Origin: Spyradomonas excrementavium
Lineage (GTDB): Bacteria; Cyanobacteriota; Vampirovibrionia; Gastranaerophilales; Gastranaerophilaceae
Assembly (NCBI GenBank): GCA_018714005.1
Contig: DVOA01000046.1
Coordinates: forward strand, 1 to 25,787
Length of the DNA stretch: 25,787 nt
Direction of reading: 5' to 3'
The translations under genes and the position numbers were made by a program. Below the pieces are notes generated by a model. It saw only the letters and a list, made by a program, of their open reading frames with translations, did not search any database and was not told the DNA's origin. Of the stretch, positions 16,098-23,306 are shown in pieces (positions within the stretch are counted from its first letter, which is position 1; each line of letters starts with the position of its first letter).

Positions 16098-16207
16098 CGG
16101 ATTTTTTCGGGCACGAAGCTGCCTGTGCGAACAGGGACGGTGAAATGGAGTTTTGCAAGGCAAAACGAAATGGAACAGAGGCCCTGAGAGCGGAAATAAT
16201 CCAAGAC
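16095..16207 (+). repeat. Structured intergenic element B (rpsK-rpsD spacer)
   Basis: It begins at the rpsK stop with TAGCGGATTTT and ends AATAATCCAAGAC, matching the borders of element A. The interior differs: GCAC with GTGC, and a perfect GTTTTGC-AAG-GCAAAAC hairpin at 16150-16166. The next gene starts 53 nt behind it, as rpsK starts 47 nt behind element A. Confidence 0.55.
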
Positions 16208-16260
16208 CCAGAACAATTTCAAAAGAAAATTATAGAAAAAGAAAGAAAAAGGAGTCAAAA

Positions 16261-16863
16261 TTGGCTAGATATACAGGACCTAGAAATAAATTATTCCGTA
16301 ACTTCGGTGTTTCGGATTTATCTAACAGAAAGCTCGTTTCTTCAATGAGACAAAGTGCTTCAGGTCAGCACGGCGCAGTTCGCAAAAAGCTTTCTGACTA
16401 TGCAATTCACTTGAATGAAAAGCAAAAAATCAGACTTACATACCTCGTAAGCGAAAAACAATTTGCAAAATACTACAGCGAAGCTGCAAGAAGAAAAGGC
16501 GTTACAGGTACAATCCTGCTTCAAATGCTTGAAAGCAGACTGGACAACGTACTTTTCAGAGCAGGTTTCTCTGCAACAAGAAAACAGTCCAGACAAATCG
16601 TAAACCACGGACATGTTCTTGTAAACGGCAAAAAAGTAGATATTCCGTCATTCCTGGTTAAAGCCGGTGATGTAATCACAATCAAATCAAGAAGCAATGA
16701 TTTCATCAAAGCAGTTCTTGAACCGATTGATTCTGCAATAGCTCCTGCATGGATGACTATTGACAGAGATGCACAAAAAATTACATTCGACAGAATACCC
16801 GAAAGAGAAGAGCTTGATCCTGAATTCAAGGAACAGCTTGTAATCGAGTACTATTCAAAATAA
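16261..16863 (+). CDS. rpsD: 30S ribosomal protein S4
   Basis: Protein of 200 residues starting at TTG 16261, chosen because ARYTGPRNKLFRNFG is the S4 N-terminus and AGGAG lies 7 nt upstream; longer frames reaching back to 16153 run through element B and have no S4 match. It has the S4 N-domain followed by the S4 RNA-binding fold (RLDNVLFRAGFSATRKQSRQ, then VNHGHVLVNGKKVDIPSFLV). The zinc cysteines of the C+ form are absent, so it is a C-minus S4. It is a primary 16S-binding protein. In Cyanobacteria proper rpsD is usually elsewhere; here it sits between rpsK and rpoA. Confidence 0.96.
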   Translation: MARYTGPRNKLFRNFGVSDLSNRKLVSSMRQSASGQHGAVRKKLSDYAIHLNEKQKIRLTYLVSEKQFAKYYSEAARRKGVTGTILLQMLESRLDNVLFRAGFSATRKQSRQIVNHGHVLVNGKKVDIPSFLVKAGDVITIKSRSNDFIKAVLEPIDSAIAPAWMTIDRDAQKITFDRIPEREELDPEFKEQLVIEYYSK

Positions 16864-16883
16864 TTAATCAGGAGAATTTGATT

Positions 16884-17867
16884 ATGGAATTAAAAATTAA
16901 ATGTGTAAATACAACTACAAGTTCTGACGGTTCACAGTACGGTCAGTTCGTAATCGATCCGCTGGAAAGAGGCTTCGGTACAACAATCGGCAACGCTCTT
17001 AGACGCGTATTGCTTTCTTCTTTGGAAGGCGCAGCTGTTACTTCTGTCAGAATTGAGGGTATTACCCACGAATACACAGCAATTCCGGGCATCGTTGAAG
17101 ATGTAATTGATATTATGCTCAATCTCAAGGGATTGGTCGTAAAAACTGACAACAAAGAAGAACAGCACCTCAGACTTGATATCGACAAACCGGGCCCTGT
17201 TCTCGGAGCTGACCTGCAGCTTCCTGCGGGCGTAAAAGTTGTAAACCCTGACTGGTTGATTTGTACAGTAGCTGAAGGCGGAAGCATTCACGCTGATATC
17301 ACTGTTGAAACCGGCAAAGGCTACATCACAACCGACGTTCTCAAAGGAAATCAGGGCTCATTGCCAATCGACATGCTCCCGATTGACGCTACATTTATGC
17401 CGATTAAACGCGTAAGCTACACTGTTGACCATACACGTGTCGGCGACGTTACTGACTTTGACAAACTTACCCTTGAAATCTGGTCAAACGGCAGCGTAGA
17501 TGTTACAAATGCGCTTTCTCAGGCTGCTAACATCTTAATCGAGCACTTTATGCAAATCGCAGCAATCACAGGCCAGCCGGTTATTCCTGTTGCGCCCGTT
17601 ATTGTAACTGAGGAAGAAGAAGTTGTCGAAGCAGGCTCACCGAGCATTTCAATCGAGGATTTGGAACTTTCTGTCAGAGCTTACAACTGCTTGAAAAGAG
17701 CAAGCATAAACTCAATGGCAGAATTGTTGAAAAAATCAGAACACGATTTGCTCAACATCAAAAACTTCGGTAAAAAATCTTCTGACGAAGTTATCGAAAA
17801 ACTCCACCAGTTTGGTTTGGACTTGATGCCGAACCCTGAAGGTGTTGAATACGAAGATATGGTATAA
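16884..17867 (+). CDS. rpoA: DNA-directed RNA polymerase subunit alpha
   Basis: Protein of 327 residues, normal length. I place the start at ATG 16884, 9 nt behind AGGAG; a TTG two codons upstream is less likely. The N-terminal assembly domain contains PLERGFGTTIGNALRRVLLS and EGAAVTSVRIEGITHEYTAI; an acidic linker (VTEEEEVVEAG) joins it to the C-terminal domain, LELSVRAYNCLKRASINSMA, then ELLKKSEHDLLNIKNFGKKS, which binds UP elements and activators. A hairpin follows 4 nt behind the stop. Confidence 0.98.
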   Translation: MELKIKCVNTTTSSDGSQYGQFVIDPLERGFGTTIGNALRRVLLSSLEGAAVTSVRIEGITHEYTAIPGIVEDVIDIMLNLKGLVVKTDNKEEQHLRLDIDKPGPVLGADLQLPAGVKVVNPDWLICTVAEGGSIHADITVETGKGYITTDVLKGNQGSLPIDMLPIDATFMPIKRVSYTVDHTRVGDVTDFDKLTLEIWSNGSVDVTNALSQAANILIEHFMQIAAITGQPVIPVAPVIVTEEEEVVEAGSPSISIEDLELSVRAYNCLKRASINSMAELLKKSEHDLLNIKNFGKKSSDEVIEKLHQFGLDLMPNPEGVEYEDMV

Positions 17868-17871
17868 AATC

Positions 17872-17888
17872 GGGGCGAAAGCCCCTTT
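17872..17888 (+). terminator. Hairpin between rpoA and rplQ, possible partial terminator
   Basis: GGGGC (17872-17876), GAAA tetraloop, GCCCC (17881-17885), then only TTT. The U-tract is short, so it more likely attenuates, stabilises or marks processing than fully terminates. Confidence 0.45.
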
Positions 17889-17923
17889 GAATAAGACAAT
17901 TAAGTAAAACAAAGGAAATAAAA

Positions 17924-18352
17924 ATGAGACACCAGTGTAAAAAACATACATTAGGAAAAGCGCAGGACCAGAGAAACGCTTTGCTTCGTTCTTTGGCTAC
18001 CGAGCTTATTTTGCACGGCGAAATCAATACAACAATGGCCAGAGCAAAAGCTCTTAAACCTTATGTTGAAAGCGTTATCGGCTATGCAAAAAAAGGCGAT
18101 CTTCATTCAAGAAGATTGGCTGCAAAATTCATTTTTGACCGTTTGACAGGTGAATTTATGGATCCTAAAACAGGCGCTATCATTGAAACACCGGCTGAAG
18201 GTCAAAAAACTATGCCCGAAACGGTTTTGAGAAAACTGTTCAACGAAATCGGAAAAAAATATACAAACCGTAACGGTGGTTACACAAGAATCTACAGAAT
18301 GCCCCCCAGACGCGGCGACGCTTCTGAAATGGCGTTGATTCAGCTTGTATAA
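17924..18352 (+). CDS. rplQ: 50S ribosomal protein L17
   Basis: Protein of 142 residues; begins MRHQCKKHTLGKAQDQRNAL and continues with RSLATELILHGEINTTMARA as in all bacterial L17, ending with GGYTRIYRMPPRRGDASEMA. There is an insert of about 20 residues compared with the shortest L17 (around FMDPKTGAIIETPAEGQKTM), a region of variable length in the family. L17 lies near the exit tunnel of the 50S subunit. ATG 17924 follows AAAGGAAATAAAA. Confidence 0.97.
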   Translation: MRHQCKKHTLGKAQDQRNALLRSLATELILHGEINTTMARAKALKPYVESVIGYAKKGDLHSRRLAAKFIFDRLTGEFMDPKTGAIIETPAEGQKTMPETVLRKLFNEIGKKYTNRNGGYTRIYRMPPRRGDASEMALIQLV

Positions 18353-18476
18353 TGACCCCCGGCGTGATTTTTGTTGTAAATCATACAACGAAAATAGAAA
18401 GGGGCTCTTGGAAAGGTGGGCTTTTGGCGACTCGCGCAGGCGAAACGGCTGAAACGGCACTAAATCCGGAGGAAAA
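18353..18476 (+). other. Structured spacer between rplQ and truA
   Basis: GTTGTA (18373-18378) pairs with TACAAC (18384-18389) around AATCA, with an outer CCCC/GGGG pairing (about 18355 and 18401). No gene is present. It may be an RNA hairpin controlling the step from the ribosomal genes to truA, or a decayed repeat. Confidence 0.35.
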
Positions 18477-19259
18477 ATGCCCAAATATATTGTAGTTGTT
18501 GAATATATCGGCACCAATTATGCGGGTTCGCAAATCCAGCCTGATAAAATTACGATTCAATCGGAACTGGAGCGGGCACTTGGCACATTGATAAAATCGG
18601 AGGAAAATCCCTCCGGAAGAATAAAAACAATTTTCTCAGGCCGCACTGACGCAGGTGTGCATGCGAAAGGGCAGGTTGTTCATTTTGTGAGCGAAAAACC
18701 CATTGTTGCTTCAAGGTTTTTGAACTCATTGAACGGACTTTTGCCCGAAGATATCAGCGTTTCTTCAATAAAAGAAGTTCCTGATGACTTTCATGCACAG
18801 AAAAGCGGGCGATACCGGCGATATCAGTACAGAATCGCCAATCGTTCACAGCGCAGCGTCTGGGATTCACATTCTCTGCTCGTGAGAAAACCCCTCAATG
18901 TGGCGAGAATGAATGAGGCGTTGAGCTTTTTGCTCGGGGAACATGATTTTTCCTCGTTCAAATCCTCACAATCCTCAAACCCTGCCCTCGTTTGTACCGT
19001 ATATAAAGCGCAGGCGCTGAAATCGGGTGATTTTATCACAATCGAAATCGTAGCAAATCGCTTTTTGTACAACATGGTGCGGACGATAGTCGGAACTTTG
19101 CTGATGATTGAACACAAAAACCTGAAACCCGGGTTGATGGGCGAGATTCTTGAAGCAAAAGACCGGACAAAAGCAGGCCCGACAATCAGTCCTGACGGGC
19201 TGACTCTGGTTGAAGTGGGATATGCCCCATATCAGTCAGAAAACCCGTCGTCATTCTGA
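18477..19259 (+). CDS. truA: tRNA pseudouridine(38-40) synthase TruA
   Basis: Protein of 260 residues. It converts U38-U40 of the tRNA anticodon arm to pseudouridine. The catalytic aspartate is Asp58 in FSGRTDAGVHAKGQVVHF; RFLYNMVRTIVGTLL and AGPTISPDGLTLVEVGY are the other family signatures. ATG 18477 follows GGAGGAAAA. The last codons (PSSF and stop) fall inside a dispersed palindromic repeat at 19250-19280, so the present C-terminus was probably formed by repeat insertion; nothing catalytic is affected. The order rplQ-truA-rplM-rpsI is the one found in Cyanobacteria. Confidence 0.96.
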   Translation: MPKYIVVVEYIGTNYAGSQIQPDKITIQSELERALGTLIKSEENPSGRIKTIFSGRTDAGVHAKGQVVHFVSEKPIVASRFLNSLNGLLPEDISVSSIKEVPDDFHAQKSGRYRRYQYRIANRSQRSVWDSHSLLVRKPLNVARMNEALSFLLGEHDFSSFKSSQSSNPALVCTVYKAQALKSGDFITIEIVANRFLYNMVRTIVGTLLMIEHKNLKPGLMGEILEAKDRTKAGPTISPDGLTLVEVGYAPYQSENPSSF

Positions 19260-19280
19260 AATTGTTTCAGAATCGCAAGG
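19250..19280. repeat. Palindromic repeat overlapping the truA stop
   Basis: GTCATTCTGAAA, TTG, TTTCAGAATCGCAAGG. The stem ATTCTGAAA/TTTCAGAAT (19253-19273) is perfect over 9 bp. It matches the units at 25536 and 25625 (GTCATTCCGAA, then TTCGGAATCGCAAGG). The TGA stop of truA (19257-19259) lies in the left arm. Confidence 0.7.
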
Positions 19281-19375
19281 ACATGGCGCCTTTGACACAA
19301 ATTCAAGGCAGCAGGCAGTGAGCGCAATGCTCACAAACATAAAAAATAACTAAACACTATGGAGATAACTGAAAA
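19281..19375 (+). other. Leader of rplM with hairpin
   Basis: GTGAGC (19318-19323) and GCTCAC (19329-19334) form a perfect 6-bp stem with loop GCAAT, 41 nt before the rplM start. L13 autoregulation through leader structures is known in other bacteria; this one is not recognised as a described leader. Confidence 0.35.
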
Positions 19376-19813
19376 ATGAAAACTTATTCAGCAAAACCTC
19401 TTGAAGTTGAAAGAAAATGGTATGTAATCGACGCTGAGGGCAAAACTCTCGGAAGATTGGCTACTGTTTGTGCAAACCTTTTAAGAGGAAAAACCAAACC
19501 GAATTATACTCCTAACGTTGATACAGGCGATTTTGTAATTGTTATCAATGCGGACAAAATTCAGGTTTCCGGTAAAAAAGAAACTGACAAAATTTACTAC
19601 CACCACACCGGCTTCCCGGGCGGGTTGAAATCTATTTCTTTCAAAGACTTGATGGAAAAAGACCCGACCAAGGCTATTGAAAAAGCAGTAAAAGGCATGC
19701 TTCCGCACAACACTCTGGGCGCAGAACAATTCACAAAGCTCAAAGTTTACGCAGGTGCTGAACATCCTCACGCAGCTCAAAAACCTGAAGTTTATGAAAT
19801 GGAGGTTAAATAA
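19376..19813 (+). CDS. rplM: 50S ribosomal protein L13
   Basis: Protein of 145 residues with the L13 marks RKWYVIDAEGKTLGRLATVC, GDFVIVINADKIQVSGKK, YYHHTGFPGGLKSISF and KGMLPHNTLGAEQFTKLKVY. It is an early assembly protein of the 50S subunit. ATG 19376 has TGGAGATAACTGAAAA upstream. Its stop TAA shares its last base with the rpsI ATG, so the two are translationally coupled. Confidence 0.97.
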   Translation: MKTYSAKPLEVERKWYVIDAEGKTLGRLATVCANLLRGKTKPNYTPNVDTGDFVIVINADKIQVSGKKETDKIYYHHTGFPGGLKSISFKDLMEKDPTKAIEKAVKGMLPHNTLGAEQFTKLKVYAGAEHPHAAQKPEVYEMEVK

Positions 19814-20208
19814 TGGCTAAAGATACAATCATGGCAACAGGCAGAAGAAAAACCTCTATCGCAGTTGTAAAATTGGTTAAAGGCAAAGGCAGAGTGTTCG
19901 TAAACGGAAAAACTCTCGCTGCATACATCGGCAACCGTCCGGCGCTTGAAATGCAAATCTTCAAACCGCTCGCGTTGACTGAAAATATGGAAAACTACGA
20001 TGTTCGCGTTAAAGCAGTCGGCGGCGGAATCTCTTCTCAAGCCGGTGCTATCAGACACGGCATTTCAAGAGCTCTTCTTCAAATCAATCCTGATTTCAGA
20101 CCCGTATTAAAAGCTGAAGGACTTTTGACAAGAGATGCAAGAGTCAAAGAACGTAAAAAATACGGTAGAAAAAGAGCCAGAAAAAGATTCCAGTTCTCAA
20201 AACGTTAA
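19813..20208 (+). CDS. rpsI: 30S ribosomal protein S9
   Basis: Protein of 131 residues: ATGRRKTSIAVVKLVKGKGR, VNGKTLAAYI, VRAVGGG-type core KAVGGGISSQAGAIRHGISR, and the universal tail KKYGRKRARKRFQFSKR whose terminal Lys-Arg reaches the P-site tRNA. The start overlaps the rplM stop by one base (TAATG). It is last gene of the operon, followed 29 nt later by a strong terminator. Confidence 0.98.
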   Translation: MAKDTIMATGRRKTSIAVVKLVKGKGRVFVNGKTLAAYIGNRPALEMQIFKPLALTENMENYDVRVKAVGGGISSQAGAIRHGISRALLQINPDFRPVLKAEGLLTRDARVKERKKYGRKRARKRFQFSKR

Positions 20209-20237
20209 TCGAATTGCCGAATTGGTTCAATTTTTAC

Positions 20238-20265
20238 AAAAAACGGGCGCAAAGCCCGTTTTTTT
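20238..20265. terminator. Bidirectional rho-independent terminator between rpsI and dapA
   Basis: AAACGGGC (20241-20248) pairs with GCCCGTTT (20254-20261) around GCAAA; seven T follow on the plus strand and six T on the minus strand, so it can end both the ribosomal operon and the convergent dapA transcript. Confidence 0.9.
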
Positions 20266-20346
20266 GTTTATAAGTTTAAAAATTATCCGGGAAAATCCTT
20301 TTGTTGTTGAATTCAGGTAAAATTCCCGGGTTAAATCGCTTTTGTT

Positions 20347-21228
20347 TTAAATATAGTTATTCAAAACCGAATAAAGCTCGCTTTTTTCCGCTTCATCAAG
20401 CTCAACCAGCGGTCTTCTTACGTAATTTTTACAAATTCCCATTTTTTCAAGGCACTGCTTAACTGGAATCGGGTTTGGCGCCATAAAAATCTTCTTGAAT
20501 AACGGATATAGCTTCAAATGCGCTTCTGTCGCTTCTGCAACGCGGCCGGATTTGTAAAGATTAATCATAGCTTTCATCTCACGGCCAATAACGTGCGACG
20601 CAACGCTGATTACGCCGTAAGCGCCCACAGACATCATCGGAAGCGTCAGGCTGTCATCTCCGGAGTAAATCAAAAAGTCGTCAGGGCAGGCTCTGCGGGT
20701 TTCTGTGATGACATCCATGTCCGCAAGGCTCTGTTTTACTGCTACGATGTTTTTGTGCCTTTTTGCGAGCTCTCCGATTGTTTCCGGTTTCATTGTTATG
20801 CCGGTTCTGCCGGGGATATTGTATAAAATTACCGGCAGGTCAGTGGAGTTTGCAATTGTGCCGAAATGTTCGAGCAATCCTTTTTGTGAGGGTTTGTTAT
20901 AGTAGGGAACAACCGACAAAATGGCGTCAGCGCCTGCATCTTTGGCGTTTTTTGTCGCCATAACTGCGGTTTGCGTGCAGTTTGAGCCTGCGCCGAAAAT
21001 TAGCTTGCAGCGTCCGGCTGTTTTTTCTTTTACAAATTTAAAAAGTTCGACTTCTTCGTCATGCGTTAGTGTCGGCGATTCTCCTGTGGTGCCTGCTGCG
21101 AGGATTGCGTCGGTGCCCGAGTCGATGAGGTGGTTTATAAGCTTTTCAAGCGATTGAAAGTCGATTTTTCTGTCTTCTGTCATTGGCGTAATCATCGCCG
21201 TAATAATTTCACCCGCATCGTAACGCAT
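20347..21228 (-). CDS. dapA: 4-hydroxy-tetrahydrodipicolinate synthase
   Basis: Protein of 293 residues, normal for DapA. It condenses pyruvate with aspartate semialdehyde, the first step of the diaminopimelate/lysine branch. Landmarks: AAGTTGESPTL with Thr47-Thr48, VVPYYNKP with Tyr110, YNIPGRT with Tyr136 and Arg141, and the Schiff-base Lys165 in IVAVKQSLAD. ATG at 21228 follows AAAAGGAGCAAAAAA. It is last gene of the seven-gene minus-strand run, 49 nt behind the plsC-like gene; other lysine genes are not nearby. Related aldolases of the same family (N-acetylneuraminate lyase, KDG aldolase) are less likely given the Tyr-Arg set. Confidence 0.94.
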   Translation of the reverse strand: MRYDAGEIITAMITPMTEDRKIDFQSLEKLINHLIDSGTDAILAAGTTGESPTLTHDEEVELFKFVKEKTAGRCKLIFGAGSNCTQTAVMATKNAKDAGADAILSVVPYYNKPSQKGLLEHFGTIANSTDLPVILYNIPGRTGITMKPETIGELAKRHKNIVAVKQSLADMDVITETRRACPDDFLIYSGDDSLTLPMMSVGAYGVISVASHVIGREMKAMINLYKSGRVAEATEAHLKLYPLFKKIFMAPNPIPVKQCLEKMGICKNYVRRPLVELDEAEKSELYSVLNNYI

Positions 21229-21277
21229 TTTTTTGCTCCTTTTTTAATATTTATGATTTTTTAGTATAGCCGAATTT

Positions 21278-21970
21278 TTAAGCGTTTGCAAAGTCTTTCT
21301 GGTCCTGTGCTTCGCTGTTTTCTGATTCTGTGTCAATGAAATGGTAATGGCACATTGAAGCTACCTGTTTGCCCCATGTTTCAATGATTTCGTCCTGCGA
21401 TAGTTCATGTGAAATAGGGGTGCCTATCCGGACTTTTATCTTTGCTTTGAAAGGAATCCAGTTGTACTTTTCAACTCCGACAATTGAAACCGGAAGAATA
21501 TCCCATTTTGCTGCTTTTGCAATTACAGCAAAGCCTTTATTGACCTTTTCAATTGTCATATTTCTCCTGATTCCGCCCTGAGGGAAAATCCCGAGCATCC
21601 AGTCGCTTTTGAATACTTCTTTGACGGTTTTTATGGTTGCAACTTCCAGTTTTTCTCTGTTTACGGCAAAAGCGCCCAGATAATCCATGCAAAATACAAA
21701 AAACGGATTGCCCTCAAAAAGCTCTTTTTTTGCCATATATGCAACAGGTTTTTTTACCGCAACTGAAACCAGAAACGGGTCAAAATAAGAAATATGATTT
21801 GCCGCACAGATAAATCGTTTCCCCTTTGGTATATTTTCTCTGCCAATTATCTCATATCTGTAAAACAGCCAGAAAATAGGCACTGCAACAAAATACATCC
21901 AAAATTTTTGGAAACAGCTTCTTATAAAATTGAACTCGTCCGCGGTTCTTTTAGCATAATTTCTTTTCAT
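21278..21970 (-). CDS. 1-acylglycerol-3-phosphate acyltransferase (PlsC family), paralogue 2
   Basis: Protein of 230 residues. It belongs to the membrane-bound acyltransferases that add the second acyl chain to lysophosphatidic acid. Motif I is NHISYFD (His59, Asp64, the HX4D catalytic pair); motif III, usually FPEGTR, reads FPQGGIRR (129-136), so the Glu is Gln and the Thr is Gly. A membrane segment lies around residues 25-40. ATG 21970 follows ATAAGGAAAGAAG. It lies 31 nt behind a homologous gene; the two share many blocks (YMAKKELFE/FMAKEELFE, GAFAV, DWALGLFPQG-like) and look like a tandem duplication with divergence. Substrate could be another glycerolipid. Confidence 0.85.
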   Translation of the reverse strand: MKRNYAKRTADEFNFIRSCFQKFWMYFVAVPIFWLFYRYEIIGRENIPKGKRFICAANHISYFDPFLVSVAVKKPVAYMAKKELFEGNPFFVFCMDYLGAFAVNREKLEVATIKTVKEVFKSDWMLGIFPQGGIRRNMTIEKVNKGFAVIAKAAKWDILPVSIVGVEKYNWIPFKAKIKVRIGTPISHELSQDEIIETWGKQVASMCHYHFIDTESENSEAQDQKDFANA

Positions 21971-22001
21971 CTTCTTTCCTTATCCCAGATTTGTTAAAAA
22001 A

Positions 22002-22649
22002 TTAAACCTCAGCCAGCTTGTATTGCTTTCCTGTTAGTTCTGAAATAGAACTGCACCATTGCCTCATCATTTCATCGACATTGTCGCTGTATGGAATGAT
22101 TTTGCCTACTTTGACAGTTAGTTTTTCACTGAACGGAAAGCGGATTTTCTTGTCCGAACCAATAAGCGCTACCGGCAAAATGTCCGATTCTGTTACTTTT
22201 GCAAAGGTTGCAAATCCTTTGTTGATTTTTTCGATTTTATCGCCGGAATCTCTTGTCCCCTGAGGGAAAAGGCCGAGCGCCCAATCGGTGTTTTTTATTG
22301 AAAGTGCTGTTTTTATTGTAGAAACTGCGACTTTGCCTCTTTTTACTGCAAAAGCGCCGCACCAGTCCATTAATGTGCGGGAGAAAAAGCTTTCAAAAAG
22401 TTCCTCTTTTGCCATAAATGCTACGGTTTTTTTCTTCAATGCACCCGCAACAATGAACGGATCTTTGCCCGAAATATGGTTCGCAGCGACAATGAAGCGT
22501 GATTTTTCAGGAATATTCTCAAGCCCCTCAACTTTGTAGTTGTAGAATAATTTTATATAGCTGCCGAAACATACTTTGCAAACAAGCCATTGAAAAAATT
22601 TTCTAAACCTGTTGAATTCGGAGGCTTCTCTTTTTGTAAATTGTCGCAT
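22002..22649 (-). CDS. 1-acylglycerol-3-phosphate acyltransferase (PlsC family), paralogue 1
   Basis: Protein of 215 residues. The catalytic pair is His58 and Asp63 in NHISGKD; the substrate motif is FPQGTRD (128-134), closer to the consensus than in its neighbour. It keeps the pattern ENIPEKSRFIVAANHIS that leads into motif I and a late VGKIIPYSD, both shared in kind with the paralogue (IGTPISHELS). It is upstream copy of the pair on the minus strand, 59 nt behind the unknown secreted protein gene. Two acyltransferases in a row may differ in acyl chain or acceptor; which one is the general PlsC cannot be told. Confidence 0.87.
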   Translation of the reverse strand: MRQFTKREASEFNRFRKFFQWLVCKVCFGSYIKLFYNYKVEGLENIPEKSRFIVAANHISGKDPFIVAGALKKKTVAFMAKEELFESFFSRTLMDWCGAFAVKRGKVAVSTIKTALSIKNTDWALGLFPQGTRDSGDKIEKINKGFATFAKVTESDILPVALIGSDKKIRFPFSEKLTVKVGKIIPYSDNVDEMMRQWCSSISELTGKQYKLAEV

Positions 22650-22708
22650 TTTCTTCTGATTTCCTTTTTATAATATTTTAACACCAAAAATCCGTCAGGC
22701 AAAATGTG

Positions 22709-23305
22709 TTAATCTTCTAAAACCGCTTTGTCTTTGGTTTCTGTATTAAACATGTCTAGCAGTTTTTGAAAATCACCATCCACACCGAAAGCGAATTCCG
22801 GTACGGAGCAATATCCGTTTCTGTCGCCGAATATTACCCTTATGCGGCGCTGGTCGATGTTTATGATTTTAGGATTAAACTCTGTCGAGCCGATTCCTCC
22901 TGCCAGTGGTTTTTGCTGGAGCGTCATAAAAATCTTTGTCGCCGGAAGCCTGTGGACTTCATTGTTCTCTTTTACCACATAGGTTTTGTATCCTAAATAG
23001 GTCATGTGGCTGTTTTTTGACTTGTACAGGCGGGGAGTTTTCAGGGTAATCTCAAGATGTTCCCCCACATTCTTCATGTCGTTGACCGAACGGTCGCTCA
23101 TCAGGACATTCAGGTTAATATCGTAGGTGTCGTGAATGATTTTTTCAAGAATAGGCTGGATTTCGCCGTAATCCTTTTCAATTTTTACGGCTTCGCCATC
23201 TTTGTAAAGGCAAAGTGTGCATTTTTCTGTTGAAATATCGGCTGCAATGGTTTGCAGGGTTGATATAAAGAGAATTAAAATTGTCATTAATAGTTTTTTC
23301 AGCAT
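22709..23305 (-). CDS. Unknown exported protein of 198 residues
   Basis: I do not recognise a family. The start is ATG 23305: it opens a standard signal peptide (MLKKLLMTILILFISTLQTI, cleavage near AAD), has GAGG 7 nt upstream inside the end of mtnA, and leaves one base between the mtnA stop and this ATG. A longer frame beginning at 23392 overlaps mtnA by 29 codons and would bury the signal peptide, so I reject it. The mature part holds two early Cys (KCTLCLY, 28-31 region) and one later (GYCSVPE), and is rich in charged residues with no membrane helix. Possibly periplasmic or lipid-related, given the acyltransferase genes downstream, but that is only position. Confidence 0.8.
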   Translation of the reverse strand: MLKKLLMTILILFISTLQTIAADISTEKCTLCLYKDGEAVKIEKDYGEIQPILEKIIHDTYDINLNVLMSDRSVNDMKNVGEHLEITLKTPRLYKSKNSHMTYLGYKTYVVKENNEVHRLPATKIFMTLQQKPLAGGIGSTEFNPKIINIDQRRIRVIFGDRNGYCSVPEFAFGVDGDFQKLLDMFNTETKDKAVLED

Positions 23306-23306
23306 T

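Noticed and set aside
16153..16260. Longer N-terminus for rpsD
   Set aside because: It would translate the structured spacer; S4 similarity begins exactly at TTG 16261, which has AGGAG.
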